This document shows positions 10,740-22,998 of a stretch of 64,000 bases of DNA, one piece after another. Each line of letters opens with the position of its first letter. Within the stretch, counting starts at the first letter, position 1. A program made the translations under genes and the position numbers. This DNA comes from Wolfiporia cocos (Eukaryota; Basidiomycota; Agaricomycetes; Polyporales; Phaeolaceae): the NCBI GenBank assembly GCA_029448655.1, contig JACCLO010000002.1, positions 1,612,001 to 1,676,000 of the forward strand, given 5' to 3'. The notes beneath the pieces were generated by a model. That model was not told the origin of the DNA, did not search any database, and saw only the letters and a program-made list of their open reading frames with translations.

Positions 10740-11467
10740 CCACATAATCATAGCGGGAGCAGAATCGGATCTAGCAAGACAGCGATCAGCGCAATGTGAC
10801 TCGCCCCGCCATAACGTTGCGCCACATCGGACGAACAATCTTCCAGGCGGGCCATGATGCATGATGTAAAAATGACCACATCAATTACAGGCCCGAGCGT
10901 TCGCGTCCGGAGCAGCCGAGATTCATATCGCACGAGGGGAAGTCAGGAAGCGACATCGGACCCGCTGTATTCAAGTCGTTGGCCGCTCTGTTCTTCCATG
11001 AGTGCCGTAGCCTGGTTAGTAATGGTCATCGTCCTGAATTTGCACCTGTCAAGTGGAGAGTGCTACGGGTATGCAGAGGAGCCGGTACCGGTTTCGTGAA
11101 ATTTTATAGCTCAAATAGCGCATGACAGCTCCTCCGCCACAAGCGACACGGTTGAGCCACATCCGTCAGGCACAATACAGTGACTCAAATACCTCAATTC
11201 AGTCCCTCAGCGTTTCAGCCCTGGACACCTATTCAGTCCACAGCACTGAAATTGAACGCGTCATTTCGTTTACAAGAAGTATGCATAGTCCAAACAAAGT
11301 CCGTGTCGTGCCACAATGCAGCTTGCGAGAATAAGCGATGTTACGAATAATTCTTTGTTCGATCCTGTTCGTGTACAGAGCACTACAATGTACAATACGC
11401 CTAGCAGCGAGAGCACAAGCGGGAACCGATCCAAACCACAACCAACGGACACCTGCGCGCCACGCGT
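10740..11467. other. Gene-poor region, right part (3' side of pacC)
   Basis: No supported gene. This region lies just downstream of the pacC stop codon and should hold its 3' untranslated region. Short frames only. Confidence 0.4.
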
Positions 11468-14041
11468 CTACGCCGCGACCATCTCCACGTCGCGCATCTC
11501 CTCTTGGTGCAGCACACGGGCGGCAGACGCACGCGTCGGCGGGGGCGTCCCGAACGTCCTCCGGTACTCGCGATTGATCGACACGAGCAGATCGCGGAGC
11601 AGCCGCGCGTGCTGCGCGCGCTCCGCGGCGCCGTCGCGCCCCTCGAGCTCGATGCGCCCCACCGCGCGCGCGAGCTCCTCCGACTCGCGGCGCGCGAACG
11701 CGCGGATGCCGGGCAGCGCGCCCTGCGCCTCGGGCACGGGCGACACCGTCGACGCGCGCGACATCGGCGACGAGGACGCGGACGCGGACGCGTCCGACGC
11801 GGGCGGCGACGGCGAGCGGTGCCGGTGCTGCAGCGGCGCGAGCCGGTACTGCTCGTCGCCCGCGGTGAGCAGCGGGTAGAGCGGCCCGCTGCCCGAGCCG
11901 GGCGAGGACGAGGACGCAGACGACTTGCTCTTGCTGATCGCGGACGGCGGGGGCAGCGCGGGGCGCACGACGAGCTTCGTTGCCTCGTCCGACGTGAAGC
12001 TCGCGGGCAGCCCGCGGACCAAGCCGCCCATGTTCAGCTTTGGCTCCATGGGCTCCGGCCGGCTGCGCGTGCCCGGCGCCGTCTGGAGCCGCCGGTCCGT
12101 GTACATGTTCCTGGACGCGAATTCCATCGGCGCGAGCTGCACGGGCGGAGTCGTCTTGCTCGGGCCGATCATGTCGAACGCGGAGGTGCCCTCGGAGAAG
12201 AAGGCCGCGGCCTCGCCGAGGTGCGGCGGCGTCGGCGGCGCGGACACGGTCGAGTGCGGCGAGAGCGGAGACGCGTGCGACATCCCGTCGAATGGCGGCG
12301 ATAGGTACTGCTGCGCGTATGCGCGCTGCGGCGTCTGCATGTATTGGTTCGAGTACCGCTCGTCCATATCCGACGCGACAGACGAGACACGCTGCCCGCG
12401 CAATCGTACATTCGGGTACGAGGGCTCCATCTGCTGCGGGACCATGTTCATCGCGTTCGGGTACGCGTTGAACTGCACGGGGTGGACGGAGTGGTGCGTC
12501 GAGCGGCTGGGATACACGGGCGGGAGGTTGTGCGAAGAGAAGTCGACGGAGAGGTACCCTGCGTCGCCGTGGTAGCCCGCGCCGTTCCCTGGGCCAGGCA
12601 CTGACGGGATGCCAGGCATGCCCGTGAGGCCGAGCTGGCTCAGGGTGGCGGGGTCAAACAAGGCCGTGTCGTCCGCGGACTGCGACATCGAGGACATGTG
12701 TGGGTGCTGCGGCGGCGGGTGCTGCGACTGACGGGGAGGCGGATTCCCGGCGGCGACATCGCGGCCAAGAGTGAGGAGAAACTCGTTAACGGCGGCAAGC
12801 TCCTCGGGGCTGCGGATGTCGAACGAGACGGAGCGGGGGTTGAAGAGGGGGTTTGCGGAGAGAGCGGGGGCGGGCTGTGCAGAGACGGGCTGGTGCGAGT
12901 GGCGGTAGGCGAGGGTGCTGAGGCGCTGGGCCATGTCTGGATGGTCACATGAGCGGGAGAGGACAGGGAGACGGGAGATCACGCACTGGAATCATACGCG
13001 GGCGTAACGCGGCGTTTCTTGACGTCAGAGACAAAGTCGTCGATGCTGTATTCATCGAAGGAGCGCTTGGCGCTGCCCGTTGTTCTCGTCTGGGAGCCAT
13101 CGCCCGCGAGGACCTCCCAGGTGGGCATCTGCTGCTGGATATGGAAGGGCGCACGGGGCGGGGCCTCGGCACTGCCATATCGGATCCCCACCTGCGAGAT
13201 CTCGGGAGAAGGCGTCTCCAGAAGGCCGTACTCGGCTCCTGTTCCGGCCGTCAGCCACAGCAGACCGCGCAGAGACGACACGCACCAGAAGAGCGCTCGG
13301 AGACTGGGACGGACCCCGACTTTGCGCGCGGGACATGCCCCTGGGGCCGCCCGAGCTCCCTCCTGGGGCCGGGCTGTGCCTCCATGGGCTGCGGCTCTCC
13401 GCGCACCCGCGAGGAGTAGCCCGGGTCGGCGACGGTGATCGCCTTCGAGTGCTTGTGCTGGGCGTGGTGCTCCTCGGTGTGGATCTTTTCGTGCTTCTTG
13501 AGGTCCTGCGGCCGCTTGAAGGACTTGTTGCAGATGGCGCAGACGTGCGGCTTGAGGGGCGTGTGCACTGCATGTGCGTCAGCAGGGCGGTGCGCGCGCC
13601 GTCAGCGGGTCACACACCTCGCAGGTGGCTCGTGATGTGGTCGCGCTTGGCGCAGGTGGTGCCGCACTCCTTCCACCTGCAGGTGAGGCAGAGGTTGCCG
13701 GTGCTCTTGCGGCCGATGTGGTCGTTGCAGAGGTGGTTGTAGAGGGCCTCGGGGTCGTCGAAGAACTTGTCGCAGGCGACCCACTGGCAGTCGTGGCGCG
13801 AGGACTGGTCGGCTGCGGGGGACGACGTGGCCGCGGGCGAGCTGCGCGGATCGGCGGCGGTCGCGTCTGCGGGCGCAGGCGGCGGAGAGGGGTGGGGGTC
13901 GGCGGCCATGGGGAGGGTGGCAAAGTCGTACGGGTCGTCGGCGTCGAGCGCGAGGTCGAAGGGATAGAGCTGGCGGTAGAGGGTGTGCTCGAGGGCGTGG
14001 AGGGGCACAAGAGACCTCGGGTCGGCGTCGATGGGCGGCAT
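11468..14041 (-). CDS. pacC: pH-responsive zinc-finger transcription factor PacC/Rim101
   Basis: Master regulator of alkaline-pH genes. In the family it is activated by proteolytic removal of its C-terminal part through the Pal/Rim pathway and then acts in the nucleus. Exons complement(11468..12936, 12987..13238, 13286..13567, 13618..14041) give 808 aa. Three C2H2 fingers are visible: [20 protein letters not shown] with its HIGRK tail, [23 protein letters not shown], and [21 protein letters not shown] followed by [14 protein letters not shown], the hallmark PacC triple-finger arrangement. A basic stretch, [11 protein letters not shown], follows. The long GC-rich C-terminal half is Pro/Ser/Ala-rich and probably disordered, with [40 protein letters not shown] and DVEMVAA at its end. 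The PacC target hexamer GCCAAG is clustered in the gene's own upstream region, suggesting autoregulation. Confidence 0.95.
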
Positions 14042-14097
14042 GGCGAGGAAGAGTGCGGCAGCTCTTTAAACACGCACGGCGACTATCCAGATCTTGG

Positions 14098-14547
14098 GCC
14101 AAGCACGCCAAGCCTTTTCCCTTGGCGGGGCTTGGCATGGCGAGTCCTTCCTCTTATAGACGCGGGCCCTGCCGCTGCGTTCGCACGGCCCGTCACGGCG
14201 GTGACGCGCGTGACGCGCAGCACGCAGATCCATCGCACGCGCGGCGGGACCCCGGGGAGAGCGAGGGATCTGGTGCTTGGCCAGATGCCATCTGTGCCAA
14301 GCGGCCAAGAGCAGATCTCGCCCGCTCCCGGCGCTCTCGGAGCGCACAGCGTCACGCCCCTCCGGAGCCCAGCGGGTGCCCGGCGCCCGCCCCGTGGGTC
14401 GCTGCCCTCGCTCGCTGCCCGTTCCCGGGTCCCCTCGGAGACCGCACGCCGCACGCCGCACGCCCAGATTGCATCGATCGCACGCAGCCACTCGGGCGCC
14501 CCCGGGTCTGTCTCTCTTGTCGCTCCCTTGGCAAGGGCACCGCCAAG
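14098..14547. promoter_or_regulatory. Cluster of nine PacC-type GCCAAG sites upstream of pacC
   Basis: The hexamer GCCAAG (PacC consensus GCCARG) occurs on either strand at 14098-14103, 14107-14112, 14121-14126, 14131-14136, 14276-14281, 14296-14301, 14304-14309, 14527-14532 and 14542-14547, all within about 500 bp upstream of the pacC start. Chance expectation for a fixed hexamer on both strands over 450 bp is about 0.2. A TATA-like TATAAG lies at about 14154-14159 and TATAAATA at about 14569-14576 (minus strand), so some sites may lie in the leader and others in the promoter. Direct binding by PacC is inferred. Confidence 0.75.
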
Positions 14548-14568
14548 CGCGCCCGCCACACCGCCGCT

Positions 14569-14576
14569 ATTTATAG
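14569..14576 (-). promoter_or_regulatory. Candidate TATA box of pacC
   Basis: TATAAATA on the minus strand, about 530 bp upstream of the start codon, next to two GCCAAG sites. It implies a leader of about 500 nt, or an unseen leader intron. A second TATA-like box at 14154-14159 could serve a shorter transcript. Confidence 0.4.
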
Positions 14577-14599
14577 CACTGCCACTGACAGCTGCTGTC

Positions 14600-17500
14600 A
14601 CGGCCGCAGGCACACACCGCCCGCAGCGGGCAGCAGCGCACGGGCCCCGTCACATATCGGTCGCCGCATGCCGTACGCATCCACGCAGCTCTTCTCTCGC
14701 CCCCACGACGCGCAGCCAGTCTGACGCGCGTGCGTCCACGCAGCGCACGGCCGCCGCACACGAGCCCATTGTGCGAGCCCCGAAGTACAGCGGAGATGGA
14801 GAACCAGCGAAGCCCCGCAGATGTCCCGGCGAAGCACCAGCAGCACGCCCGCTGCTCGCCCTGTCCCACCACGCGCATCCCCACTCTTCCATGGAGTGAC
14901 TTCGCGCTGATCAGCGTAGGCGGCCGGGTACAGTTCCAGACGGCGTCGCCGGGCAACAGAAGCCCTCACCAGCCACTCGACGCTGCGACGGCAGCGCGCA
15001 AGACGCCCGAAGAACGCGAGCCAAGGGCTACTCGGCGCTGGCCAGCTACGACAGCTGCTCGCGTCGTGCGGCCCCCGTCTGGCGCGGCATGCCGTATATG
15101 AGGTGCACAGCCCGCTATGCGATCGCCGACGCGATCCGCGCGTGCTTCGTGCTCGGCGCGCTGTGGAGTTGGGACACGCGTCGCAAGAATAAACTGCGGG
15201 GATGGCAACGCGCTTGCGCGTAATAACCGAGCGTGCAATGCGGAAACAGCACGTATCGCGGGAGCTACGCGAGGTCCGTGCTGCATATATGTCGCAAAAT
15301 CTGGTTTTTGGAAAGTCCGGGTCCTCCGAGCAAGACTCAGACTGTCTTGGCCTCGGACCCAGACTGTTAACCGGTCTTTACAATAACCAGATGTCCCCAT
15401 CCGGCGTTGCTTCGAAGCATCGTGAAAAGCGGGAAGATGAGAAAACGAGGATGCCCTATTGGTCGAGTTCGTTACGCTGTCCAATCATTGATCGCGTGCC
15501 GCCTCTGCATGGATATGTGCTCGTATATTCCGAATTCTGGTTGTTGGAAAGTCCGAGCCTCCGAGCCAGACTGTCTGCTGGGCCTATTACCCGGTCTTTC
15601 CGATAACCAGTTGTCCCCATTCGGTAACAGAAAAAAGGACAAAATCACGGATAGAGGAAAAGAGAAAGCCCTACCAGTCGGTGGTATTCAAGTTCGCTGA
15701 CGTTGAGCTCGTTACGCCGCTCGGTGCACCGTCCAAGCACAAATCGTGCGTGCCTAGATTCGACGTGAGGGCGTCAACACTCTTGTCTACCCCGCACTGT
15801 GCGGTCGTCTGCCTAAATGACTCACTTCATGGCGTCAGTATTTAAGATCACCTCCGGTTAGGATGCGCGTGCACCAGACCCCGCTGACGCCCGAGAGTCT
15901 CCAAAAGAGTCCCCGCTCAGCGAACCCAAGGAGCACGATTGTGAGCCTATCCAGACACGCCATGAAACCTTGGCGAGGCGCGAGGGAGTGACACCCGATC
16001 CACGCATCCCCGCGCACGGCGGAGATAGAAGTGGTACTGTATGCCAATCGCGGTGATACGCGACATGCCCTCATGCCCCGTTTGGCGCCTGTGCACGTAC
16101 GGGTACGGGGACCTCTCGCGGGACGTAGCGGCGACCTTCATTGGAGCACGAGAGGACCCTGTTCGCAAACTCTCGCGAATGAGTAGAGCTGAATTGATGT
16201 ATCAAAAGCCAGGGGACGTGCCGTACCGACTTCGCAACGCCACTGGCAGGGTCGAACTAGACAGCGTTCGCTCCGCTCATCGCCCGCGTGCCGCGATCGC
16301 AGCAGGACAAATTCGCGCGCACGTTCCTAGATTGACAGCAGCGGCCCCGCGACGACAGGCCTTCCATGGACCTGTGCATATCAAGCGCAGGCCCGCACGC
16401 CCGTGATCGCACGCGAGCACGGGGGGCGCGCGCATCCACTCGTGGCCCCCCACAGCGCCTGCGACCCTTCATTCCGTAGTTGCGCAATCGCGGCGGGCCG
16501 TCAGAAGCGCAGCGAGCGCGTCAGAAGCACAGCTCGAGCTACATCACGGGGTGCCGCCCCTGGTCTAAGCCCATACAGGCCAAGCCGCACTCGCAGCCCG
16601 GTCGCGGCGCGGTGCAGGGTCTGTGCGCGCGGATAGGGGCAGCGAGCCGGGCACCTGCACGCTATCGCGCATGCGTCCATCGTGATCCCCCCTGACGCCG
16701 GGGTGGCAGGTCACGTCATCGTGCACGCGCGCGTGCTGGCCCAGCCGGCGAGCCTGCGTACTGCATCCGCCGCCCGACGAGATGTGCGTGCGATCTGGAG
16801 CCTGTGCGCGATGAATTGCCCCTAGCTCTTCGGATCTTCGCAGCGCCTGCGCGCACCGGAGACGCGGCAAATGAATCGCTAGCTTCTTCCCCGTTTGCCA
16901 GACCCAAACGCGGGTGCTCGCGGTCGTCTGCCGTGGGCAGGGTCTTGCGTTTCAATTGGCACGTCAGCCCAGGGTTGTAAGTATGGTTTGACGGTGTGAC
17001 GTCTTCTGATCCCTGTTGCAGCACAATGAGTTGTGAGTCAGAATACCATGGCGACCCCTAGAACGCACGCAATAGGTTTAGCTGCATCCTCAACACTGGG
17101 AAATGAGCGAAGAAGCAGTTGAAGGCCCCAAAGTCAGGAGCGACACACGACGACGCGACGTCTGCAGCGATCGGGCCGAGTGGCTACCCTACGCCCTCGG
17201 ACATACATACCACTCCCATCATACCACTCCCATCAGACCTCAGTGATTGTGATTGCATGTCCGTCTGCTCGTACCTTGAGGGCGGTATTTGTGCGATCTG
17301 ATCGGCGAGGACCAAAATTAGCAGCATTGTCGGAGCAAGACAAATATACTAACTTCACCCAATGTTATGCCGTCGGGTTTCAAGCTCTCGTGCCCGAAGG
17401 GAATTCCAAATCGTATGTGACCGCTGTGAGCCAATCAGACGCAACCTCCCCTCTGCATACGGACGTGCATAAAGCACATTGGCGAGTTCGCGACCGCATA

Positions 17501-18650
17501 CCATATTCGTTCACTGTCAGCTGCCCCCCTAAACCTCTCCCGACGAACACCACGCGACCGTGCCGTTGATTCCGGCGCACTGATGGTGGCCGGGCACGCT
17601 CCGTTCCACTGTCGCATTTTTCTAGTTGCGGTATGGTAGCACGGCCTAGAAGCAACCGAAAGGTGTACGTGACCGTGATGTGTGGGGTGGGGTAGCTCAT
17701 GCCTATCAGTCATAGGGAGGCGACGTGTCATCGTACGTACGGCTCGATACATCCGTTACATAAAACAGCGGAGAGGGCGGTGTCCAGGCAAGCGGTCAAG
17801 CGGCGGCGGCGAGGGCGTGACAGCGGTCTGCGCCCGTTAACGCATATACGCTCTAAGCGCGATCACCTCTAAGCTACACAGTGAAGTCGAGCCGGGTGCC
17901 TTGGCTGGTATGAATTGCATGCCGCCTTGAGGTTTGCCTGAGCCCCTTCAAGTTAGCATAATGCGTCGCCCGAATTACAATTTCGTGTGTCGGCACTTAC
18001 CAGCGGCGGCGCCCGGGGTCCTCGACGTCGCCGCGGGTTCGTATCAGCACTAGTCGGTGGGTAATTCAGTCGCTAGTGCATCTTGCGGGTCAGATGCCGA
18101 CGGTCATGCGGGATCGCGCATTGTCCGACTCTGCGGGAATATCACGGACAGCACGTTCCCAACCACGAGGGGGCTTATGTATGTGCGAAGCGGCGGAGGG
18201 CACCCTGGCAAATGCGAGGGACTCTGACCCGCGCGTACTGATCCGACGCGGGCCACAGGCGCGGTTGTTGGCCCCAGTGGGTCCAATTCGCCGGCCGACA
18301 CGAGATGACCCGCGCGTGGGGCTAAATCGGGTCGCCGGCGCTTGTCCGCGCCAAGGCTCGGCCTGCTTAGATTGGACATGCATGCCCAGAGTGCAGGAGG
18401 TTTCGCAGAATCTGGACAGAATCAAAGATGAACATGCGCGCGGCAAGATAAATTACCGAGTTGACATCAGCGGGTTCGCACACCCGATGCGTTGGCCGTT
18501 CTTCGAGAGGCGGGATCGACAAAGCGCAAATCCGAGTAGTTCCGAGCGTGAGTGAAAGAATACAAATAGTCGTGAGCGTGGATACAATTACAATGCACAG
18601 TAGGCGACGAGGAAAGCGGTCACAGAGGAGCACGACAGCAATAGCAATGA
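14600..18650. other. Large gene-poor region between pacC and TAF1
   Basis: About 4 kb with no gene I can support. The left half is very GC-rich with many CpG. Long open frames there follow from the base composition and lack motifs or splice signals. It includes a direct repeat at 15.3-15.7 kb and further scattered GCCAAG hexamers (for example 15020-15025, 15346-15351, 15969-15974). It could be an extended regulatory region, a host for a long non-coding RNA, or decayed repeat sequence. Confidence 0.4.
15290..15730. repeat. Imperfect direct repeat, period about 235 bp
   Basis: Block 15312-15409 (CTGGTTTTTGGAAAGTCCG, then ACTGTC, ACCGGTCTTTAC, AATAACCAGATGTCCCCAT) recurs at 15536-15626 (CTGGTTGTTGGAAAGTCCG, ACTGTC, CCCGGTCTTTCC, GATAACCAGTTGTCCCCAT). 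The flanks after each copy also resemble one another (GCCCTATTGGTCGAGTTCGTTACGC near 15452 and GCCCTACCAGTCG...GTTACGCCGC near 15668), so the unit seems to be tandemly repeated about 1.8 times. No coding content was recognised. Confidence 0.6.
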
Positions 18651-21600
18651 TTACGATTTCTTCAACGTTAGCTTGATCTTCGGTCCAGATGCCGAAGGCG
18701 TTGAAGGCACGTCGTCATCGTCGTCCATTGCCATGACTGGAGGGCTTGTCGCAAGTGGGGAAGGCCCATGACTGCCAAGACTAAAGGACGCATTCGGAGG
18801 TCGAAGAGAACCCGAAGCACCGGGAGAAAACAGGCTGTCCGAGCCGAACCCAAGTCCCCCCGAGCCGCCGGGAGACGTCGCAGGAGGGCTAGATGCGGAA
18901 GGAGTAGGCAAAGGCGGGTTTCCACTGTTGAACTCGGCCCATCGGGGACATTTCCGATTGGTTTCTAACACGAAGTTAGATCTCCAAAGCGCATAAGTGT
19001 CCAACCACATACTCATATGACCCATTTGACCGCAGTGCCCGCACCGCCTCTGCGGGAAGTACGTAAGCAGTGCAAAAGGTTTGGAGTAAAAACTGTGGTC
19101 CCACCGTGGTATCAGGCTTCACAGGCCGATTGAGTTGCATGGGAGTTCCACCCTCCTTCACAATCTTGGCATTCTTACGATGAAGACGTCGCTCCTGGTT
19201 CTTCTTCATCCGTGCGATCTCCTCTTCAAGCCTAACAAAAGACACCGGTGAGAATCTCCGACTGGATTCGGAATGGCACGTAGACCGCACCTCTTCTTGG
19301 CCCGTCTGTCCTTGTCGGCGTCTCCGGTAGGGGCTAATGCGTCGGCGGTCGTGTTCTCCTCTTCGAGCATTTGTCGCCTCTTCACATAGGCATTGATTAC
19401 TGCGCTATCGCGAATGATTTCCGTCTTCCACTCGCCGTCAACCTTATCCAAATATTGAGCGCGCTTAGTCAGCCCCGATACGGGATTGGACCCACCTTAC
19501 GCTTTATGCGTAGGACTCGTCTCTGGGAGTCAGGACCAAGGCTCATCTCGCGGTCACGAGCCAAAGAGGAGCCACGACTAAACGTCGGAGAAGAAGGGCC
19601 TGGAGTATCACGGTGAGCCGCCGGAGATGCGGCCGGTGTATAGGCATTGAATGCGTCGTTCGCGAGGGACTGTCTTCGTTGAGGTTTCGACTCAGCCTTC
19701 TTCTCATCCTCATCAGCGCTGAGCTCTGGCTCATCCTTTCGACTCAGTGAATCAAACTGCGCCTTCCATATCCGCTCAATTTCGGACTTGTAAATGAGCT
19801 GCTGTTCTGCAACGTTGTACCGGTGCGCAGATTTGGGGCGGTTCTCGGCCTCGGCTGCATGATGTCAGCGATGGGCACAGTAATTTGCCTCGCGCCACGG
19901 TAACATACCTAGCTTCTGTTCGTAATCCTCGCCTGCCTTGACGAAAATATCTTTCATGGACACCCGGATGAAACTGAACGCTTCGCCCCTACCGGTCGGA
20001 TCACCCTCTCCATGCAGTCGCAGCATAGCCTTCGCCTGCGTAGCAAAAAGGAAATTCTTCGTGGTTATCCACGGCGCAAGCTGCTGCTCCACTGACAGAT
20101 TGCCTTCATCGTCCTCGGCGACCTCGCCGTTGAAGCTGTACCCGGCATCTTGCAGATGCCGTTGGCCTACCTGCATGCTCTCGGAGAGAACCACTTGCTC
20201 CGGATTGACCATCTTAAGCATGTCTGTATCAGACGGTATGGTCCAGGTTGGCTTCAAGCGCCAGAACCCTTGATGGGGACCGCGGCGATGGTACTCCATG
20301 AACTCCTGGTGATGCTGTCAGCACTCTGATAAGAACCGATTGGACAATCGGATTCTCACCTTCAGCCGCTGCCTCATTTGCAGTTCATTTTGGTCAGGGA
20401 AGTACTTCATCAGCCGCGAAATCTTCAATCTCTCTTCCACGCTCTTCTGTAAAAGCTTGAAAGCGATGATTTGGAGGCGGTGTTTGATGGTATTGGTGAT
20501 TTTTCGCGAATGAGGGCCTGGAACCTCTGTCACAGGGTACGTCTGTCCAACGACGAAGAGGTTCTTGATTTCTCGTATGTAGTACTTCGTGTCATTCTTG
20601 CATGTCGACCTATGATTGGCAGCAGTGCAGGGCGGAGATAGACTGATTTGGACAGGCACTTACCTGATAACCAAGAAGTCTGTGGGGTAGGGCTTGTGAC
20701 GAAACAGCGGGGCGCGTATTAGGTTGCTATACAATGCTGGCACCGTCTGCCCGGGATATACGTAACCAAATTTCATGAATGGCGATTCATCTTGCGGCTC
20801 GATGACGATAGGCTCGCCCAAATCGTACTGCGACAGCGGTGAGGAGATTTTAGTGGCAGCTATGAGATGGCATACCTTCGGGATATGTTCATCTTTCTCG
20901 TTCTTCTTCCGATAGTAGTTCACTAGAATGCTCCCCATACCGAAGTTCGAGATAATCGGAGGATGTTCTTCCTGCTCGTCGGAAAGCCGTCAGGCCTGGC
21001 AGGCCAAATAGCAGAAATGATGCTGACCGAGAATTCCCAAAGCACAAAATTGCTCGTGTCGCGTAAGCTCAAGTCACCAGTTTTGTGCAGACCTTCGCCG
21101 ACGTTGCCACCTTTGCCCACTTTCCTGCCCGCTTTGTCTTTCTTCTTCTTGGCCGTTCGGACCTTGCTAAAGTGGAGCTCAACATTGGCAGGGAATTGAA
21201 GTGCCGGTCGATGGAACGAGCGAGCCTCTTGCTTGGTAAGACGGGTCTTGTACTGTGGGGCAAGGCAGATATGAGAATCAGTCAGACAAGTAAGAGCGTT
21301 GTTTACTTACAAATGGCAACTGGAGCTTCTGGGCTGGGTAAGCATGTTCGACGACGAGCTGGCCGAACGTCTGTCTGACACGATGCCGACCGCCCTCCTT
21401 GCTGACCTCATAGTACTGATCGTTCGACAAGTTGAACTTGTCTTTGGGTTGTGCGTCCGTTCTCTGTCGCTTTCTTGGCCTCGCATATTCCTGAGCTAAA
21501 TGCGGTACGTTTTGTAAACCCGTGTCGACTTTATACTTAGTAAAACGTACCAGGCGGACGATCTTCGACAGCGATATCCTCGTCGTTGAGCTCTAGCTGA

Positions 21601-22615
21601 GTGAAGTCTCTAAATGGCGCATTCGGACTCCAAATAATGCTCTGCGTCCATGCGCCTGACTCGAGAATCTTGTTCTGAGGTGTTGTCAAATCTGTGGGAG
21701 CTGATGGTATTGTGGTGGATGCATCTTCCTCATCGTCCGGGTCATATACGATCTGATCTTCCCAGTTTGACAGAAGAACGAGGTCGAACGAACGATCGTG
21801 AAGGGGTAAAGAGACCGGCAGTTCAGTGTTCTTGCGCTCCTGCCAAGTGGTTGGATTGTTCGTGATAGCGCTGCAGAATTGATGGAGGGAACACGTACCT
21901 CGAGCGCTTTCCTGAGATCTAGCTCAACACTACCTGAAGCAACCACCTCTTCAACCCGCTGGCTCTCCACCTGTCTCTCGGTATCACCCACAACTGCAGC
22001 GAGGAAGCCCTTAGAAGCGTCCTTTTTTCTGGGATAGACTGTCTCAACTACCCAACCGCCGTGAGATGCATATAGCGAGCGAATTCAACGTAATCACCAT
22101 GGAATGGTCTCTTCGAGATTCTCGACCTCTGAACCGTGAAGCCCTTGAAGAGCTCAGTAAAGTTCAATACCTTGTCCTTCTCAAAGGTCGGGAACCTCTC
22201 GTAGACAGTCTTCGGGCGTTCGACCTGACGTCGGATAACCCGCTTCCGCTTCTCCTTCGTACCCAGCTGCTTTGGAGACTCTATCTCGGTCTTCACTAGC
22301 GCATCCTTGTCAGAACCTTCCTCCTCCAGCTCCCTATTGACCTCGTCTTCAAAGTCTTCGCCTTCCCCGGGGCCTACGGCATCCGGGTCGTCCCACGTAT
22401 CATTGTAGATTTGGGTTGCCGTAAATGTTGTTGCGCCTGAAAGGCCTAGACGGTCTGAGAGCGCGCCAGGACCAGTTTGGATGTTGAGTCCACTGAGCAC
22501 ATTGTCAAGAGAGAACCCAGTGAGCGCTGAGATCACGTCGTTCTCGTCCTGTTCTCGATTCAGTATGCAGGACTTTGCAGTTCTGCAAACGCAACCATAC
22601 CTGCGCTTCAGCCAT
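18651..22615 (-). CDS. TAF1: TFIID subunit TAF1
   Basis: Largest subunit of the general transcription factor TFIID and scaffold for TBP at promoters. It is a multi-exon gene of roughly 1,100 aa. The first exon, 22601..22615, codes only MAEAQ. A 52-nt intron then joins it in frame to DENDVISALTGFSLDNVLSGL. Blocks read in order: ERFPTFEKDKVLNFTELFKGFTVQRSRISKRPF, GFWRLKPTWTIPSDTDMLKMV, GRGEAFSFIRVSMKDIFVKAG, KYYIREIKNLFVVGQTYPVTEVPGPHSRKITNTIKHRLQ and RLKISRLMKYFPDQNELQMRQRLK, which are DUF3591/TAF1 core signatures. A coiled region LEEEIARMKKNQERRLHRKNAKI precedes the zinc knuckle CGQCGQMGHM...CPRW. The end is Pro/Ser-rich with an acidic run and IKLTLKKS. As in other fungi, no bromodomain is present. 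The identification is firm. Inner intron borders were only partly resolved. Confidence 0.93.
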
Positions 22616-22998
22616 GCTAGCAATCTCTAGAGGACTCGTAGGAATGGCAGATCGCTTTGCAAATCGAAATGCGCAAGTATCAGTCAGCCGAGTGGCTTGT
22701 CAGCGGGGCTGCAGCGCCCTAGAGGTACGGCCGTGCACAGAAGCGACGAGGACGATGCTGACTGCAGCCAAGTGCAATGTGCGGGCGCACCTTGCAGTTA
22801 CCGAGGCCACTCACGATCGAGCGCTCGTCCTCCCGCGTGGGCTCAGGCGCTTCCTCGCCACGACATACGAAATAGATAACAGGCGCTTACGCGTCGTGGT
22901 GGGCTGAGCGCCTCGGCTAAAGACCACCTCCTGCCTTTACACTCTCGAGCTCGAGCTCAATCGACCGAGCTGGTCCTCTTGCACATCGACACGGCATC

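Noticed and set aside
11504..12304. 266-aa plus-strand Arg-rich frame
   Set aside because: Shadow of the GC-rich pacC C-terminal exon, which is supported by frame-conserving introns and the N-terminal fingers.
13574..14899. 441-aa plus-strand frame over pacC and its promoter
   Set aside because: It is antisense to the zinc-finger exons and arises from high GC content. No motif, no splice structure and Arg/Ala/Pro-rich composition.
17205..17242. Short tandem duplication ATACCACTCCCATC
   Set aside because: Only two 14-bp units, a common slippage product with no sign of function.
22549..22623. TAF1 start read through as MLAWLKRRYGCVCRTAKSCILNREQ
   Set aside because: The intron model MAEAQ joined to DENDVISALTGF matches the usual TAF1 N-terminus, whereas the read-through sequence does not.
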